Positions 34,642 to 43,130 are shown, counted from the first letter of the stretch. The stretch is DNA of 64,000 nucleotides from Magnetospira sp. QH-2 (GCF_000968135.1 NZ_FO538765.1:2926001-2990000), one strand, 5' to 3'. Notes: generated by a model from the sequence alone, not told the origin. Numbers and translations: made by a program.

Positions 34642-34788
34642 ATGACCGCCGCCATTCATCCGGTCATGATTCCGAACACCGAGGACGCCACCGCGTCCCG
34701 GGCTTCCTTGCGTCCTGACGTCTTTGCGTCGGGTTTGTTGCCGCACACCCTGCTTCTGGACGGGCTCCTTCGACTTACGCGCCCCTGA
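34642..34788 (+). CDS. Leucine-rich leader peptide of leuA
   Basis: A 48-residue frame with a GGAAAC ribosome-binding stretch, starting MTAAIHPVMIPNTEDATASR and ending GLLPHTLLLDGLLRLTRP. Eight of 14 residues in the stretch LLPHTLLLDGLLRL are leucine, encoded by mixed TTG/CTG/CTT/CTC codons. Leucine-run leader peptides upstream of leuA act in translation-coupled attenuation in other proteobacteria, so this is a likely leuL-type sensor of leucyl-tRNA charging. The stop codon lies inside the first arm of a strong hairpin. Confidence 0.75.
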   Translation: MTAAIHPVMIPNTEDATASRASLRPDVFASGLLPHTLLLDGLLRLTRP

Positions 34789-34827
34789 GCCGCGCACCAT
34801 CGTCGCATGCCGACAGCCGCTCAGGGG
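34782..34827 (+). promoter_or_regulatory. Attenuator-type hairpin spanning the leader stop codon
   Basis: CCCCTGAGC (34782-34790) pairs perfectly with GCTCAGGGG (34819-34827). A ribosome that finishes the leader would cover the first arm, whereas one stalled at the leucine codons would leave it free. No U-tract follows, so it may be an antiterminator or an RBS-access element rather than the terminator itself. Confidence 0.5.
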
Positions 34828-34873
34828 ATTGCCAACCCATCCCTATGATATTGCCTATTGAAGGAACCGAACC

Positions 34874-36430
34874 ATGAACAGTATCCCTGAATCCGACCGG
34901 GTGGTTGTGTTCGACACCACCTTGCGCGACGGCGAACAATCGCCCGGCTGCTCGATGAATTTGGAAGAAAAGATCCGCGTCGCCAAGGCCCTGGAGGACA
35001 TGGGCGTCGACGTGATCGAAGCCGGCTTTCCCATTGCCTCGGAAGGAGATTTCGAAGCCGTGCGCGAAGTGGCCAATGTCATCAAGAACACCACGGTCTG
35101 CGGCCTGGCCCGCGCGACCCGAGGTGATATTGATCGCTGCGCGGAAGCCGTTGCCAATGCCCCTCGCAAGCGCATTCACACCTTCATCTCCACCAGCCCC
35201 TTGCACATGAAATACAAATTGCAGATGGAGCCGGAAAAGGTTTTGGAGATGGTCACCTCCAGCGTCACCCACGCCCGCAATCTGGTGGACGACGTGGAAT
35301 GGTCGGCCGAGGACGGGTCGCGTACCGAGCACGACTTCCTGTGCCGCTGCGTCGAGGCTGCCATCGACGCCGGGGCCGGAACCATCAATATTCCCGATAC
35401 GGTCGGCTATGCCATCCCCGACGAGTTCTCGTCGTTGATCCGCATGCTGTACGACCGGGTGCCGAACATCGACAAGGCCATCATCTCGGTGCATTGCCAC
35501 AACGACTTGGGTCTGGCGGTGGCCAATTCCCTGGCCGCCGTGGGCGCCGGGGCCCGGCAGATCGAATGCACCATCAACGGCATCGGCGAGCGGGCCGGCA
35601 ACGCGGCCATGGAAGAAGTGGTGATGGCCTTGCGCACCCGCCACGACCATATGCCTTATGTGACCGGTGTCGAAACCACGCAGATCACCAAGGCTTCGCG
35701 CCTGTTGTCCAGCATCACCGGCTTCAACGTTCAGCCCAACAAGGCCATCGTCGGGGCCAACGCCTTTGCCCATGAATCGGGAATCCACCAAGATGGCATG
35801 CTGAAGAACGCCGAGACCTACGAGATCATGACCCCGGAATCCGTTGGCCTGACCAAGTCCACCTTGGTGTTGGGCAAGCATTCCGGCCGCGCGGCCTTCA
35901 AGGATAAACTGCGCGAATTGGGTTATGACATGGGCGACAACTCGGTCAACGATGCCTTCAAGCGGTTCAAGGACCTGGCCGACCGCAAGAAAGAAGTGTT
36001 CGACGAGGACATCATCGCCATCGTCGATGACGAAGTGGTGCGTACCAACGACCGGGTCAAGCTGGTGGCCATGGAGATCAAATGCGGCACCAAGCACAAT
36101 CCGCCGGTGGCGGCGTTGGAGCTGGAGGTGGACGGCCAGATGCGCTCCACCGTTGGCAGCGGTGACGGCCCGGTGGATGCGGTGTTCAAGTGCATCAAGG
36201 AGATGATCCCGACCCAAGCCCGCCTGCAACTGTATCAGGTGCACGCGGTTACCGGCGGCACCGACGCCCAGGCGGAAGTCACCGTGAGGCTGGAAGAAGA
36301 CGGCAAATCCGTCAACGGCCAAGGTGCCGACACGGACACCATGGTTGCTTCGGCCAAGGCTTACCTGAACGCCTTGAACAAGCTGTTTGTGAAGCGGGAA
36401 AAGAGCAAGCCGGAGGCGGTGGCCGTCTGA
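34874..36430 (+). CDS. leuA: 2-isopropylmalate synthase
   Basis: First committed step of leucine synthesis: 2-oxoisovalerate plus acetyl-CoA to 2-isopropylmalate. FDTTLRDGEQSPGCSMN is the HMG-CoA-lyase-like signature, VHCHNDLGLAVANSLAAVGAGA gives the metal-binding HxH and signature 2, and VGANAFAHESGIHQDGMLK and LGKHSGRAAF complete the catalytic core. The C-terminal LeuA_dimer domain (PPVAALELEVDGQMRSTVGS) provides leucine feedback inhibition. 518 residues. The leader peptide and hairpin upstream suggest attenuation. Confidence 0.97.
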   Translation: MNSIPESDRVVVFDTTLRDGEQSPGCSMNLEEKIRVAKALEDMGVDVIEAGFPIASEGDFEAVREVANVIKNTTVCGLARATRGDIDRCAEAVANAPRKRIHTFISTSPLHMKYKLQMEPEKVLEMVTSSVTHARNLVDDVEWSAEDGSRTEHDFLCRCVEAAIDAGAGTINIPDTVGYAIPDEFSSLIRMLYDRVPNIDKAIISVHCHNDLGLAVANSLAAVGAGARQIECTINGIGERAGNAAMEEVVMALRTRHDHMPYVTGVETTQITKASRLLSSITGFNVQPNKAIVGANAFAHESGIHQDGMLKNAETYEIMTPESVGLTKSTLVLGKHSGRAAFKDKLRELGYDMGDNSVNDAFKRFKDLADRKKEVFDEDIIAIVDDEVVRTNDRVKLVAMEIKCGTKHNPPVAALELEVDGQMRSTVGSGDGPVDAVFKCIKEMIPTQARLQLYQVHAVTGGTDAQAEVTVRLEEDGKSVNGQGADTDTMVASAKAYLNALNKLFVKREKSKPEAVAV

Positions 36431-36587
36431 CGGTCGCCCCGGTCGAAACGCGCCCCGTCGGCCCTTTCATGGGTCGGCGTGGTGCGACGACCTGCAGACC
36501 TCCCCCGGCAACCCGGGCCCGACCCGGGCGCCGCCGCCCCCCATGCCCCCACGAAAGCGCCCTCACCTCGGCGACCGAGCGCTCGCC

Positions 36588-36771
36588 CAGAGGTGATGTC
36601 GGAGTCATGCCTTGAAGGGCGAAAGCCGCATCGCCAGAATCCACTACTTTTGCCATTATTTCCAATACCATGCGCATTGAATATAGGTATGGCGAAAGGT
36701 TCGGGAGAATATTTTATGCACTGTCACCGTAATTCTATGCACTGTCACCGTAATTCGGGTGTCACCGTAAT
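36588..36771 (-). repeat. About 150-bp repeat ending in tandem boundary motifs
   Basis: Starts AGAGGTGATGTCGGAGTCAT and ends with ATGCACTGTCACCGTAATTC, of which there are two full copies and one partial copy (GTGTCACCGTAATTC). The same block recurs at 37637-37785, and its inner part again at 37786-37860. On the minus strand it would encode AFALQGMTPTSPL in each copy. It starts about 160 bp after leuA and marks the edge of the second island. Confidence 0.7.
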
Positions 36772-36774
36772 TCG

Positions 36775-36900
36775 GGCGGCCCGGCGGGCTTGATCGGCCT
36801 TGCGTTCCTCGTCCTCTTTTTACTTGAGCTGTTGGGCCTGGGCCTGCTGGCGGCGCTGGTCGGCTTCCAAGGATATGGTTCCCTTGGGGGTGGTGTTTCA
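36775..36900 (-). pseudogene. Coiled-coil scrap of a toxin-family gene
   Basis: The minus strand reads NTTPKGTISLEADQRRQQAQ, AQQLK, then a stop, then KEDEERKADQARRAARITVT, where the final ITVT is the boundary motif itself. TPKGTISLE matches NPKGHISLE in the next unit (37.37-37.4 kb), and QRRQQAQAQQ resembles the coiled coils of the full-length proteins. It looks like a recombination junction, with no start codon and an internal stop. Confidence 0.5.
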
Positions 36901-36930
36901 TTCGTGCTTTAGGTGTGATATAATAGGCAC

Positions 36931-37206
36931 ATGCAACTCGCCCCTATCATCCTGGCCATGTTTCTGATGGCCGACCCGCCGACGGGAACGGACAGGCCGT
37001 CCTCGTTCGAGGAAGGGACCGTGGTTCCGTATCCCATCCCGCCGGATATTTGTGTTGAAGTTCACTACAATGAAGGCATCAGAGACGATGACGTCAATGT
37101 TGGTATCCATCGCCCACCTTTGAGTTCCAAAGTGCTATGGGCACTGGAAAACGTAAGGCAAAAAGGTTGGGCGATACTGAGACGGTGCAGTCTCTCTCAA
37201 GCTTAG
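36931..37206 (+). CDS. Small ORF of unknown function on the opposite strand to the cassettes
   Basis: A 91-residue frame beginning MQLAPIILAMFLMADPPTGT and continuing PYPIPPDICVEVHYNEGIRD, SKVLWALENVRQKGW. TATAAT (36918-36923) lies only 7 bases before the ATG, so if used the transcript would be nearly leaderless. The composition looks more protein-like than the opposite frame (36898-37110), which turns Arg-rich. It lies at the position where an immunity gene would be expected but in the opposite direction. Weakly supported. Confidence 0.25.
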   Translation: MQLAPIILAMFLMADPPTGTDRPSSFEEGTVVPYPIPPDICVEVHYNEGIRDDDVNVGIHRPPLSSKVLWALENVRQKGWAILRRCSLSQA

Positions 37207-37694
37207 TAGCCATCCTCATCTCCTTCCAGAATCTCCAACGTATTCTCATCCAGCACCCGCTGCCATTGCCCGTCCGGCATGAGTTCCCAGACTGCGCCGA
37301 GTTCGTCTTCGATCCTTTCGCCCGGACGCTGGCCCAGGATTTCGGAGGGCGAGGGTTTTTTGTCTTCCAAGGATATGTGGCCCTTGGGGTTGGTGCCGAT
37401 ATGGCCACGGGGATTCGTTGATTTCAGGTGGCCGGATGGGTCCTTCGTACCAATCCAATTCTTGTCCGGTCCCTTCTCCGGTGTTTGGGCGATTTGCGCG
37501 CCGCCGTCGAGGGAGGCGGTGTTGTCGATCGCCGAGCCGTTGTAGTCGCCGTCGTTGCGACCGCCGGGGTTCGTGTCATCATGCCAGCTTCCAAAACCAC
37601 TGTTGTTCCAGCCGCCGCTAACTGACAAGGTGCCGCACAGAGGTGATGTCGGAGCCATACCTTGAAGGGCGAAGGCTGACCTGCCGAATACCAC
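37203..37694 (-). CDS. Orphan toxin-family C-terminal fragment
   Basis: A frame of up to 163 residues. The beginning (SAFALQGMAPTSPL) comes from the 150-bp repeat, the middle is Asn/Gly/Asp-rich (NPGGRNDGDYNGSAIDNTAS), and the end reads KPSPSEILGQRPGERIEDEL, GAVWELMPDGQWQRVLDENT, LEILEGDEDGY. The composition matches linkers of the toxin family, and the NPGG-like element also occurs at the start of the RNase A-like tip. No catalytic motif is recognised. Probably a partial cassette; the true start is unclear. Confidence 0.45.
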   Translation of the reverse strand: MVFGRSAFALQGMAPTSPLCGTLSVSGGWNNSGFGSWHDDTNPGGRNDGDYNGSAIDNTASLDGGAQIAQTPEKGPDKNWIGTKDPSGHLKSTNPRGHIGTNPKGHISLEDKKPSPSEILGQRPGERIEDELGAVWELMPDGQWQRVLDENTLEILEGDEDGY

Positions 37695-37930
37695 TACTTT
37701 TGCAATTATTTCTTTTGCCGTGCGCGTTGAAAATGGGTGTAGCGAGGTTGGTTCGGGTGGATAATTTATGCACTGTCACCGCAACTTCTGCCGTGCGCGT
37801 TGAAAATGGGTGTAGCGAGGTTGGTTTGGGTGGATAATTTATGCACTGTCACCGCAACTTCACTGTCACCGCAACTTGTCACAGCAACTTGTCACAGCAA
37901 CTTGTCACAGCAACTGTCACCGCAACTCAC
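37637..37930 (-). repeat. Second copy of the 150-bp repeat with an expanded boundary-motif array
   Basis: Contains AGAGGTGATGTCGGAGCCAT at its start, then two copies (37724-37785 and 37795-37860) of a roughly 70-bp unit ending in ATAATTTATGCACTGTCACC plus GCAACTT. After these come CACTGTCACCGCAACTTG, three 13-bp units TCACAGCAACTTG, and CTGTCACCGCAACTC. This is slippage or recombination expansion of the same motif seen singly at other junctions. Confidence 0.75.
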
Positions 37931-37944
37931 CAGGCAGGGCTCGA

Positions 37945-38165
37945 GCCCGTCAAAAAACGGCAAAAGCTGGCTCCGCCGCAGCCTCTTACGCAGCACCGGA
38001 CGACCCGCCTCGTCGGCGCCATGGACTTGGAACAGGTTCTTGGCCAGATCAAGGTCGATCATGGTAACATTGCTCATTGGACGCTCCCGCTATTGGAAAG
38101 TTTCGACAACCTCCAGTATGGCTCATCACGAAGCCGATAGGGGGCGTCCATGCCATTACCGTAAC
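37945..38165 (-). mobile_element. Fragment of the IS1111-group IS110 element
   Basis: Carries the first 46 or so codons of the transposase (MSNVTMIDLDLAKNLFQVHG, EAGRPVLRKRLRRSQLLPFF) and the same upstream end as the copy at 20.4 kb, then breaks off within the motif array. The other end again abuts CATTACCGTAACTTG. Nearly identical to the 20.2-20.46 kb segment. Confidence 0.8.
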
Positions 38166-38284
38166 TTGTCCGCAACTCATCGGTGGCGGTCCAAAGATAC
38201 AGGGGCTTGGCAAAACAAGCTGGTGAGTTTTAGAATGGTAATTGGACTATCACTGCAAACGAATTCTATTAATGCAGGAGTGAG

Positions 38285-39271
38285 ATGACGGGATTTACCT
38301 GCATTCCATCAATAACCCACTATATTCTTCTGTTATTACTTTTTTCTGGAATAACCTTCTCGATTGAAGCTCGAGAAAGTACCGTGCCCGTCGGACCGGA
38401 GCAGATGGAATTTGACTGTCGCCTCTTCGAATCCGAAAAAGCCTTAATTGAAACGAAAGCCAATACGAAAACACGGCTGTTCCTCGGTTTAGGCTATGCG
38501 ACCGGACAATGTGGAAGCAATGATCCCCTGAAAGGCATTCGGCTCCTTCACGAGGTTTCTCGCAATGGCGACAATCCCTCGGTTCCGACAGCCATGCTGT
38601 TCCTGGGACTGGCCTACGACCAGGGATGGGGCGTCGGAAAGGATAGGGAAGAGGCACGATATTGGTTCCAAAGGCTTTCCTTGAGATTTGTGCTCTATGA
38701 GACTGGGAAGCTGCGCAGGCTGTTCACCTTTAGCAGATTCGCCCACGGCCTAGTGAAGATACCTCCTGTTTTGAACATGGAAGTTGAACAAGCCGAGCGC
38801 TTGCGACAAGGATCGACCAGCGACCTCATGGCTGCATACAAGGGACTGTGGACAGGAGAGGGCTATCCCCTCGATCATGGGGCTGCCAAGCGCATTTTAC
38901 TTGTTGCCCTTAAAAGGCAATCTCCGGAAGCGCTTTACGAGTATGCCCGTCGCCAGCTTCGGAGGGAGCTCAACGACGTGGGTTCCCCGCGCGCCGAAGT
39001 AGTCTCGGCGGCCGAGGCCATGCTTGCCAAAGCAGCCTTGCTCGGTTTTGGGGCCGCGCAAAGGGACCTTGGCCTTCTTTGTGCCAAGAGTCCTCATCGG
39101 CGGCACTGGATTGATGCCGCCGCTCTCCTATACCGGGCACAGCGTCAAGGGCAAACGGGATTGGCATCACTTCGGGAGCTGCTGTCTGGAAAGCTAGCTC
39201 CCGAAGAAATCGCTCTCGCACAGGCGCGGGCGGAAACACAGGAACCCATATTCCTCTGTGAAGCCGACTAG
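38285..39271 (+). CDS. Exported Sel1-like repeat protein (copy 1)
   Basis: A 328-residue protein with a signal peptide (ITHYILLLLLFSGITFSIEA) and Sel1/TPR-like helical repeats: AMLFLGLAYDQGWGVGKDRE, EARYWFQRL; DLMAAYKGLWTGEGYPLDHG, AAKRILLVALKRQSPEALYE; AKAALLGFGAAQRDLGLLCA. ATG 38285 follows AGGAGTG. It is convergent with the interrupted toxin-family gene ending at 39401. A second exported Sel1-like gene has the same relation to another interrupted toxin gene at 53.63 kb, so a partner role is possible. Otherwise function is unknown. Confidence 0.75.
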   Translation: MTGFTCIPSITHYILLLLLFSGITFSIEARESTVPVGPEQMEFDCRLFESEKALIETKANTKTRLFLGLGYATGQCGSNDPLKGIRLLHEVSRNGDNPSVPTAMLFLGLAYDQGWGVGKDREEARYWFQRLSLRFVLYETGKLRRLFTFSRFAHGLVKIPPVLNMEVEQAERLRQGSTSDLMAAYKGLWTGEGYPLDHGAAKRILLVALKRQSPEALYEYARRQLRRELNDVGSPRAEVVSAAEAMLAKAALLGFGAAQRDLGLLCAKSPHRRHWIDAAALLYRAQRQGQTGLASLRELLSGKLAPEEIALAQARAETQEPIFLCEAD

Positions 39272-39376
39272 CGCGTGTCGGGTCCAATCAGACCCGTTAG
39301 ACACGCGCGACCTTATTGGAATCGATCACGTTTTTCATGTTTGATCGAATCCGATCAAACACGACGTGATCTAGCC
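39268..39376. repeat. Intergenic double-hairpin repeat
   Basis: First hairpin: GCGCGTGTCGGGTCC / GACCCGTTAGACACGCGC. Second: GATCACGTTTTTCATG and TTTGAT pairing with ATCAAACACGACGTGATC. A shorter copy lies at 45660-45740 and the first hairpin alone, inverted, at 16719-16764. Likely a repeated terminator-type element. Confidence 0.65.
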
Positions 39377-39707
39377 CTGGACAAAGGAGGGCATTTCAAC
39401 CTACTTCGCATCCATTTCCTTCAACTGCTCCCGGTACTTGTTGGCTTCGTCTTCATATATATCCTTGTGATGCCAAAGAGTATTTCGCTCTTCAACCAAG
39501 TCGTCGAATATTCGGTTTTCCCTCTGGGCTTGGCGATAGGCATCCATGGTTCCCATCGGGCCAAGAACCGGGATGTCGCCGGGATCGACTGATTTGAGAG
39601 CCTTCTCCAAAGATCTTCCTTTTGCTACCGCTCCAACGACCTTGCCTATGGGAACGGCAAATTCCGCCAGTCCCACCAACCCAGCATCGGCCTTACCATA
39701 GGACGAC

Positions 39708-40564
39708 CTAGGCTCAGGACCCATAAAAGGGATTCCCAATAGTCGGTGGACATGATTCCCTTCCCTGGAATTTTAGGGAGGGGAAAGCCGATGCAGAGCC
39801 ATCATTTCTGGTTGTCCGACAAACAATTCGAACGCCTTCAACCGTTGCTGCCGAACAAAACAAGAGGCGTCCCGCGCGTCGATGACCGGCGGGTGATCAG
39901 CGGCATCATCCATGTTCTTCGCCACGGCTTGATGTGGCGTGACGCGCCCGTCGCCTATGGACCGCACAAGACCCTGTACAACCGCTTCGTCCGTTGGAGC
40001 GAGGCCGGAGTGTTCGACCGGATCTTCGCCACCCTGGCCGCCGAAAGCACGGCCACCCATACGGTGATGATCGACGCCACCCATCTCAAGGCCCACAGGA
40101 CGGCGGCGAGCCTGCTCAAAAAGGGGCTGTTCCCCGCCGTATCGGGCGCACCAAGGGCGGCCTGAATTCGAAACTGCATGCCGCCTGCGATACCGATGGA
40201 AAGCCCCTGATCCTGCTGCTGACCGAAGGACAAGTCAGCGACTATCGCGGCGCCGACACCATGCTCCCTGCATTCCCTGATGCCGACGACCTGATCGCCG
40301 ACAGGGGATACGACAGCGACCGTTTCCGCCAGGCCCTGCTTGATCTCGGCATCGAGCCCTGCATTCCAGGTCGCTCGAACCGCAAAGAGGAAATCCTTTA
40401 CGATAAAGCCCTCTACAAGCAGCGAAACTTGATCGAGCGCATGTTCGGTCGGCTCAAGGACTGGCGGCGTATCGCCACCCGCTACGACCGTTGCGCCCAT
40501 ACCTTCATGAGCGCAATCTGCATCGCCGCAACCGTCATCTTCTGGTTATGAGTCCTGAGCCTAG
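39708..40564 (+). mobile_element. IS5-family (IS427-type) insertion sequence
   Basis: The terminal inverted repeats CTAGGCTCAGGACCCATAA (39708) and TTATGAGTCCTGAGCCTAG (40546-40564) are near-perfect. Target CTAG/TA duplication is consistent with the IS427 group. It carries two overlapping transposase frames. The element splits a toxin-family gene on the opposite strand. Confidence 0.88.
39791..40551 (+). CDS. IS5-family transposase (two overlapping frames)
   Basis: Frame A (39791-40165): MQSHHFWLSDKQFERLQPLL, HVLRHGLMWRDAPVAYGPHK, then IDATHLKAHRTAASLLKKGL with the first catalytic Asp. Frame B runs to 40551: GLNSKLHAACDTDGKPLILL, LIADRGYDSDRFR with the second Asp, and RNLIERMFGRLKDWRRIATR with the catalytic Glu. 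The frames overlap and need a frameshift around the ...PRRIG region, normal for this group. The catalytic triad is complete, so it may be active. Confidence 0.88.
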
Positions 40565-41603
40565 CGACACCTGCCTGCTTGTCGATCTTCTGGTTCAGTT
40601 CCTCGATTTTTGACTGGAGGGCGCGTGCGTTGTTTTGAGCTGCGGCAAGCTTATTCTTAAGACCGCCTTTTTTCTTCTCTATTTTCTGTTCTTCCTGCGC
40701 GTGCCTCCGCCGTTCCTCGGCCTGCTGTTGGTCTTCCTGGCGCTGCCGATCGCGTTGCTGCTGCTCGGCCATCATGTTGTGGTAGTCCTTGGACCGCTTG
40801 CCATCGCCACCGGGCAGGCCATGGTCGTCCGGGTCGCCGATGCCCGGCGGGCCGATATGGGGTTTGCCCCGGTATTCCCAGTCGCTAGTAGTGCTTGGTT
40901 TGTTGTCACCGCCCCCGCCCCAGGACTCATTCCAGTCGGTCTCATCCTCATCGGGGTTGCCGGTATCGAAGCCATCGAAGGCGCTGGGATCCTGGCCGCC
41001 GTCCGCCCAGTCGTCTCCGGCCTGATCGTCACCCGAATGCAGGTTCCCGGCCACATCGCCGGTATCGGAAACCGATGCCCCCGCCGACTGGCCGGAGGTG
41101 CCGCCCAAGGTATCGTTGTCGTCCCGGTCCTCCCAGAACTCCAGCAGCCCGGTCATGGGATTGATGGAGCCGCCGTCGGTGGCCAGGTGCAACAGCATGG
41201 CTTCCTGCTCGGTAATATGAGCCAGCAAGGTATCGCCGTGGCGGCCATGGTCTTGCAACAGTTGGCCCGCCGCCCGCCGGGCCAGGGTCTCGTCCAGCTC
41301 CCGGCGGGACTCGGGGAATGCGAAGGCCTGGCCCACGGCCCGGGCACCGCCGGACAGATCAACCTTACCCGGATAGGTTTGCTTGAACCAGGCGGTAACC
41401 CGGTCGCGGGCGCCCAAGGGGTCCGCGTGTCCGCCCACCATATAAGCCCGGCTCATCATCGCCCGGTTCACGTCGGTGGCGGTCTAAAGAGCCAGAGGCT
41501 TGGCGAGGATGCGGGCCAGGGCCTCGGGGGTGGTATCCCGGTCCAGGCGGTCTGCGTAGTCGCTTTCCGGCGCGAAGGTTCGAACGAGTCTGTCACGTTT
41601 CAT

Positions 41604-42098
41604 TGGTTTGGGTCCTTTATCTGTTCATCGGATAATGCTCCGATATGTGGGATGCTATAGCCTATAAAGGCCTATTATACGTTGGTGTTCCCATGATCAT
41701 TCGACTTCCCCCGCATCTTGTCAAGAACAAAAAAGGGGTATTACCGCCCATGGACCCAAAAAAATAGGCCCCATGCATTCATGCGAGCCAATATCGGAAA
41801 AATTACCTAGAAAATCATGCGAAGGGGGCAGCGCGGTGGGCTTAGCAGGCTGCTTCTGTAATCGAGTCATTTGAGTCAAGCTGATTTCCAAGCCGTCGGT
41901 TTGAACCTGGGGTATGTGGCGCCCTTTGCTTCTGTCCGCGGTCGACGTCGTCGCCGCATGATGGGGATCAAGGGGGATCGGGTGCAGCAATCTGAAAAGC
42001 GTGGTCTTGCGCCACTGCAGCCTGCGCGCTGTCATCCGAGCCCCGCGCGTCGCCACGCGTCCTGGCCGCCCTTCAGGCGATCTCGGTTTTCGTTGTGT
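41604..42098. other. Intergenic region, IS110 flank and possible promoter
   Basis: No convincing gene. On the minus strand TATAAT (41679-41674) lies about 70 bp before the MKRDRLV start of the broken toxin gene and may be its -10. The part from about 41880 to 42098 is probably the 3' flank of the IS110 element. The open frames there are Arg/Pro-rich shadows. Confidence 0.4.
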
Positions 42099-43130
42099 TT
42101 AGATGGCGGTCTCCTCCTTGCGGTACTGGAAGTCCGTGCCGTCGATCCACATGCGATGCATGATTACGGCGAGACGCCGGGCAACGGCGACCTTGGCGCG
42201 TTTCATCCCGCGCCTTTTGGCGACCGCGAGCCCCCAGTGTTTGAGCCAGGACCAACGGCGGGTTCGAGTGAGAAGTGCATTGGCGGCCTCGAACAAAAGC
42301 CAACGAACCATGGCATCTCCGCACTTGCTGATGGGGCCGCTTCGGTCCTGCTCTCCCGAGGCGTATCTGCGTGGGACAAGCCCGAAGTGGGCGCCGACCA
42401 TGACCGACTTTTGAAACCGTTCCGGCACGTCGAGTCCTGTCCTGAAAGCGAGGGCGGTAACCGGGCCGACGCCGGGAACGGTCATCAGGCGCCGGCAAAC
42501 GCTATCATCGCGCGCAGCGGCATGAACCTGCCGGTCGAGCTTGTCGAGTTGTTCGAGCAAGGCTTGGCGCGCAAGCAAGAGCGGCTCGGCGGCTGCGCTG
42601 AGGTGCGGGTTATCAGCCGTCAATTCCCGAACCCGCGCCGCGAAAAGGCGTCCGCGCGCCATACCGACCTTGAGGCCGAAAGCTTTCAATGTTCCTCGTA
42701 CCGTATTGGACAACTGACGGACCTGATGAACCAGGGTCTCCCGATGGGTCAGCACCATCCGGAGCTCCTGACTGCGCGCGGTCTTGACGTGGGTCGCGCG
42801 GTACAAACCGGTCCGCATCGCCTGGCTGATCAAGCGGGCGTCGCGACGGTCCGTCTTGACTGGGCTGGCGCTGGCAAAGGCCTTCATTTGCCGGGTCTCG
42901 ATACAAATCACAGGGAGGCCCCGACTGGACAGTCCTGCGTACAGCCAAGGCGCCAGAGGGCCAGCTTCCAACCCAATTCGCGCAAAGCCACGCCCGCTTT
43001 CCTCGAGCCAAGTGGCGACCGCCTCGGGTGTGCTTGACACCTTGCCTTCGCGAATGACGGTTCCCTTTGCATCAATCTCACAGATCGAAATGCTTGCCAT
43101 CGATACGTCCATTCCAACAAAATACTCCAT
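42099..43130 (-). CDS. IS110-family transposase, intact
   Basis: 343 residues starting MEYFVGMDVSMASISICEID, the RuvC-like DEDD N-terminal domain (GMDVS; GLEAGPLAPWL; KTDRRDARLISQAM). The C-terminal transposase_20 domain contains LMTVPGVGPVTALAFRTGL and HFGLVPRRYASGEQDRSGPI, then SKCGDAMVRWLLFEAANALL with the nucleophile serine. Both conserved domains are complete. It is distinct from the IS1111-type remnant at 20 kb. ATG 43130 is preferred to the 17-codon longer frame. Confidence 0.92.
   Translation of the reverse strand: MEYFVGMDVSMASISICEIDAKGTVIREGKVSSTPEAVATWLEESGRGFARIGLEAGPLAPWLYAGLSSRGLPVICIETRQMKAFASASPVKTDRRDARLISQAMRTGLYRATHVKTARSQELRMVLTHRETLVHQVRQLSNTVRGTLKAFGLKVGMARGRLFAARVRELTADNPHLSAAAEPLLLARQALLEQLDKLDRQVHAAARDDSVCRRLMTVPGVGPVTALAFRTGLDVPERFQKSVMVGAHFGLVPRRYASGEQDRSGPISKCGDAMVRWLLFEAANALLTRTRRWSWLKHWGLAVAKRRGMKRAKVAVARRLAVIMHRMWIDGTDFQYRKEETAI

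Larger units (their letters stand above)
39401..41603 (-). pseudogene. Toxin-family gene broken by IS5 insertion and a nonsense codon
   Basis: ATG 41603 follows AAAGGA: MKRDRLVRTFAPESDYADRL, then ARILAKPLAL, TAG, then TATDVNRAMM. The related scrap at 38.17-38.2 kb has TGG at the TAG position, so this is a Trp nonsense mutation; an in-frame GTG at 41471 could restart translation. Next come WFKQTYPGKVDLSGGARAVG (module-2-like), RDDNDTLGGTSG (RTX-like), an acidic Gly/Trp region and a long Gln/Glu coiled coil. The IS5 at 39708-40564 interrupts it after KQAGVA. Removing the IS restores an in-frame join to SSYGKADAGLVGLAEF and a tail ending YREQLKEMDAK. Confidence 0.75.

Noticed and set aside
34775..36322. 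A 515-codon minus-strand open frame opposite leuA
   Set aside because: Antisense shadow of a clear leuA; composition typical of reversed GC-rich codons.
36898..37110. Minus-strand 70-aa frame in the immunity position after the 37.2-kb fragment
   Set aside because: The second half is Arg/His-rich and shadow-like, and there is no ribosome-binding site; the plus-strand frame there is slightly better but also weak.
37861..37930. Possible CRISPR array (repeated TCACAGCAACTTG units)
   Set aside because: Units are 13 bp, directly adjacent with no spacers, and no cas genes are near; it is an expansion of the boundary motif.
41721..42056. A 112-aa minus-strand frame next to the IS110 element
   Set aside because: Low-complexity, Arg/Pro/His-rich, overlaps the probable IS110 flank and has no recognisable family.
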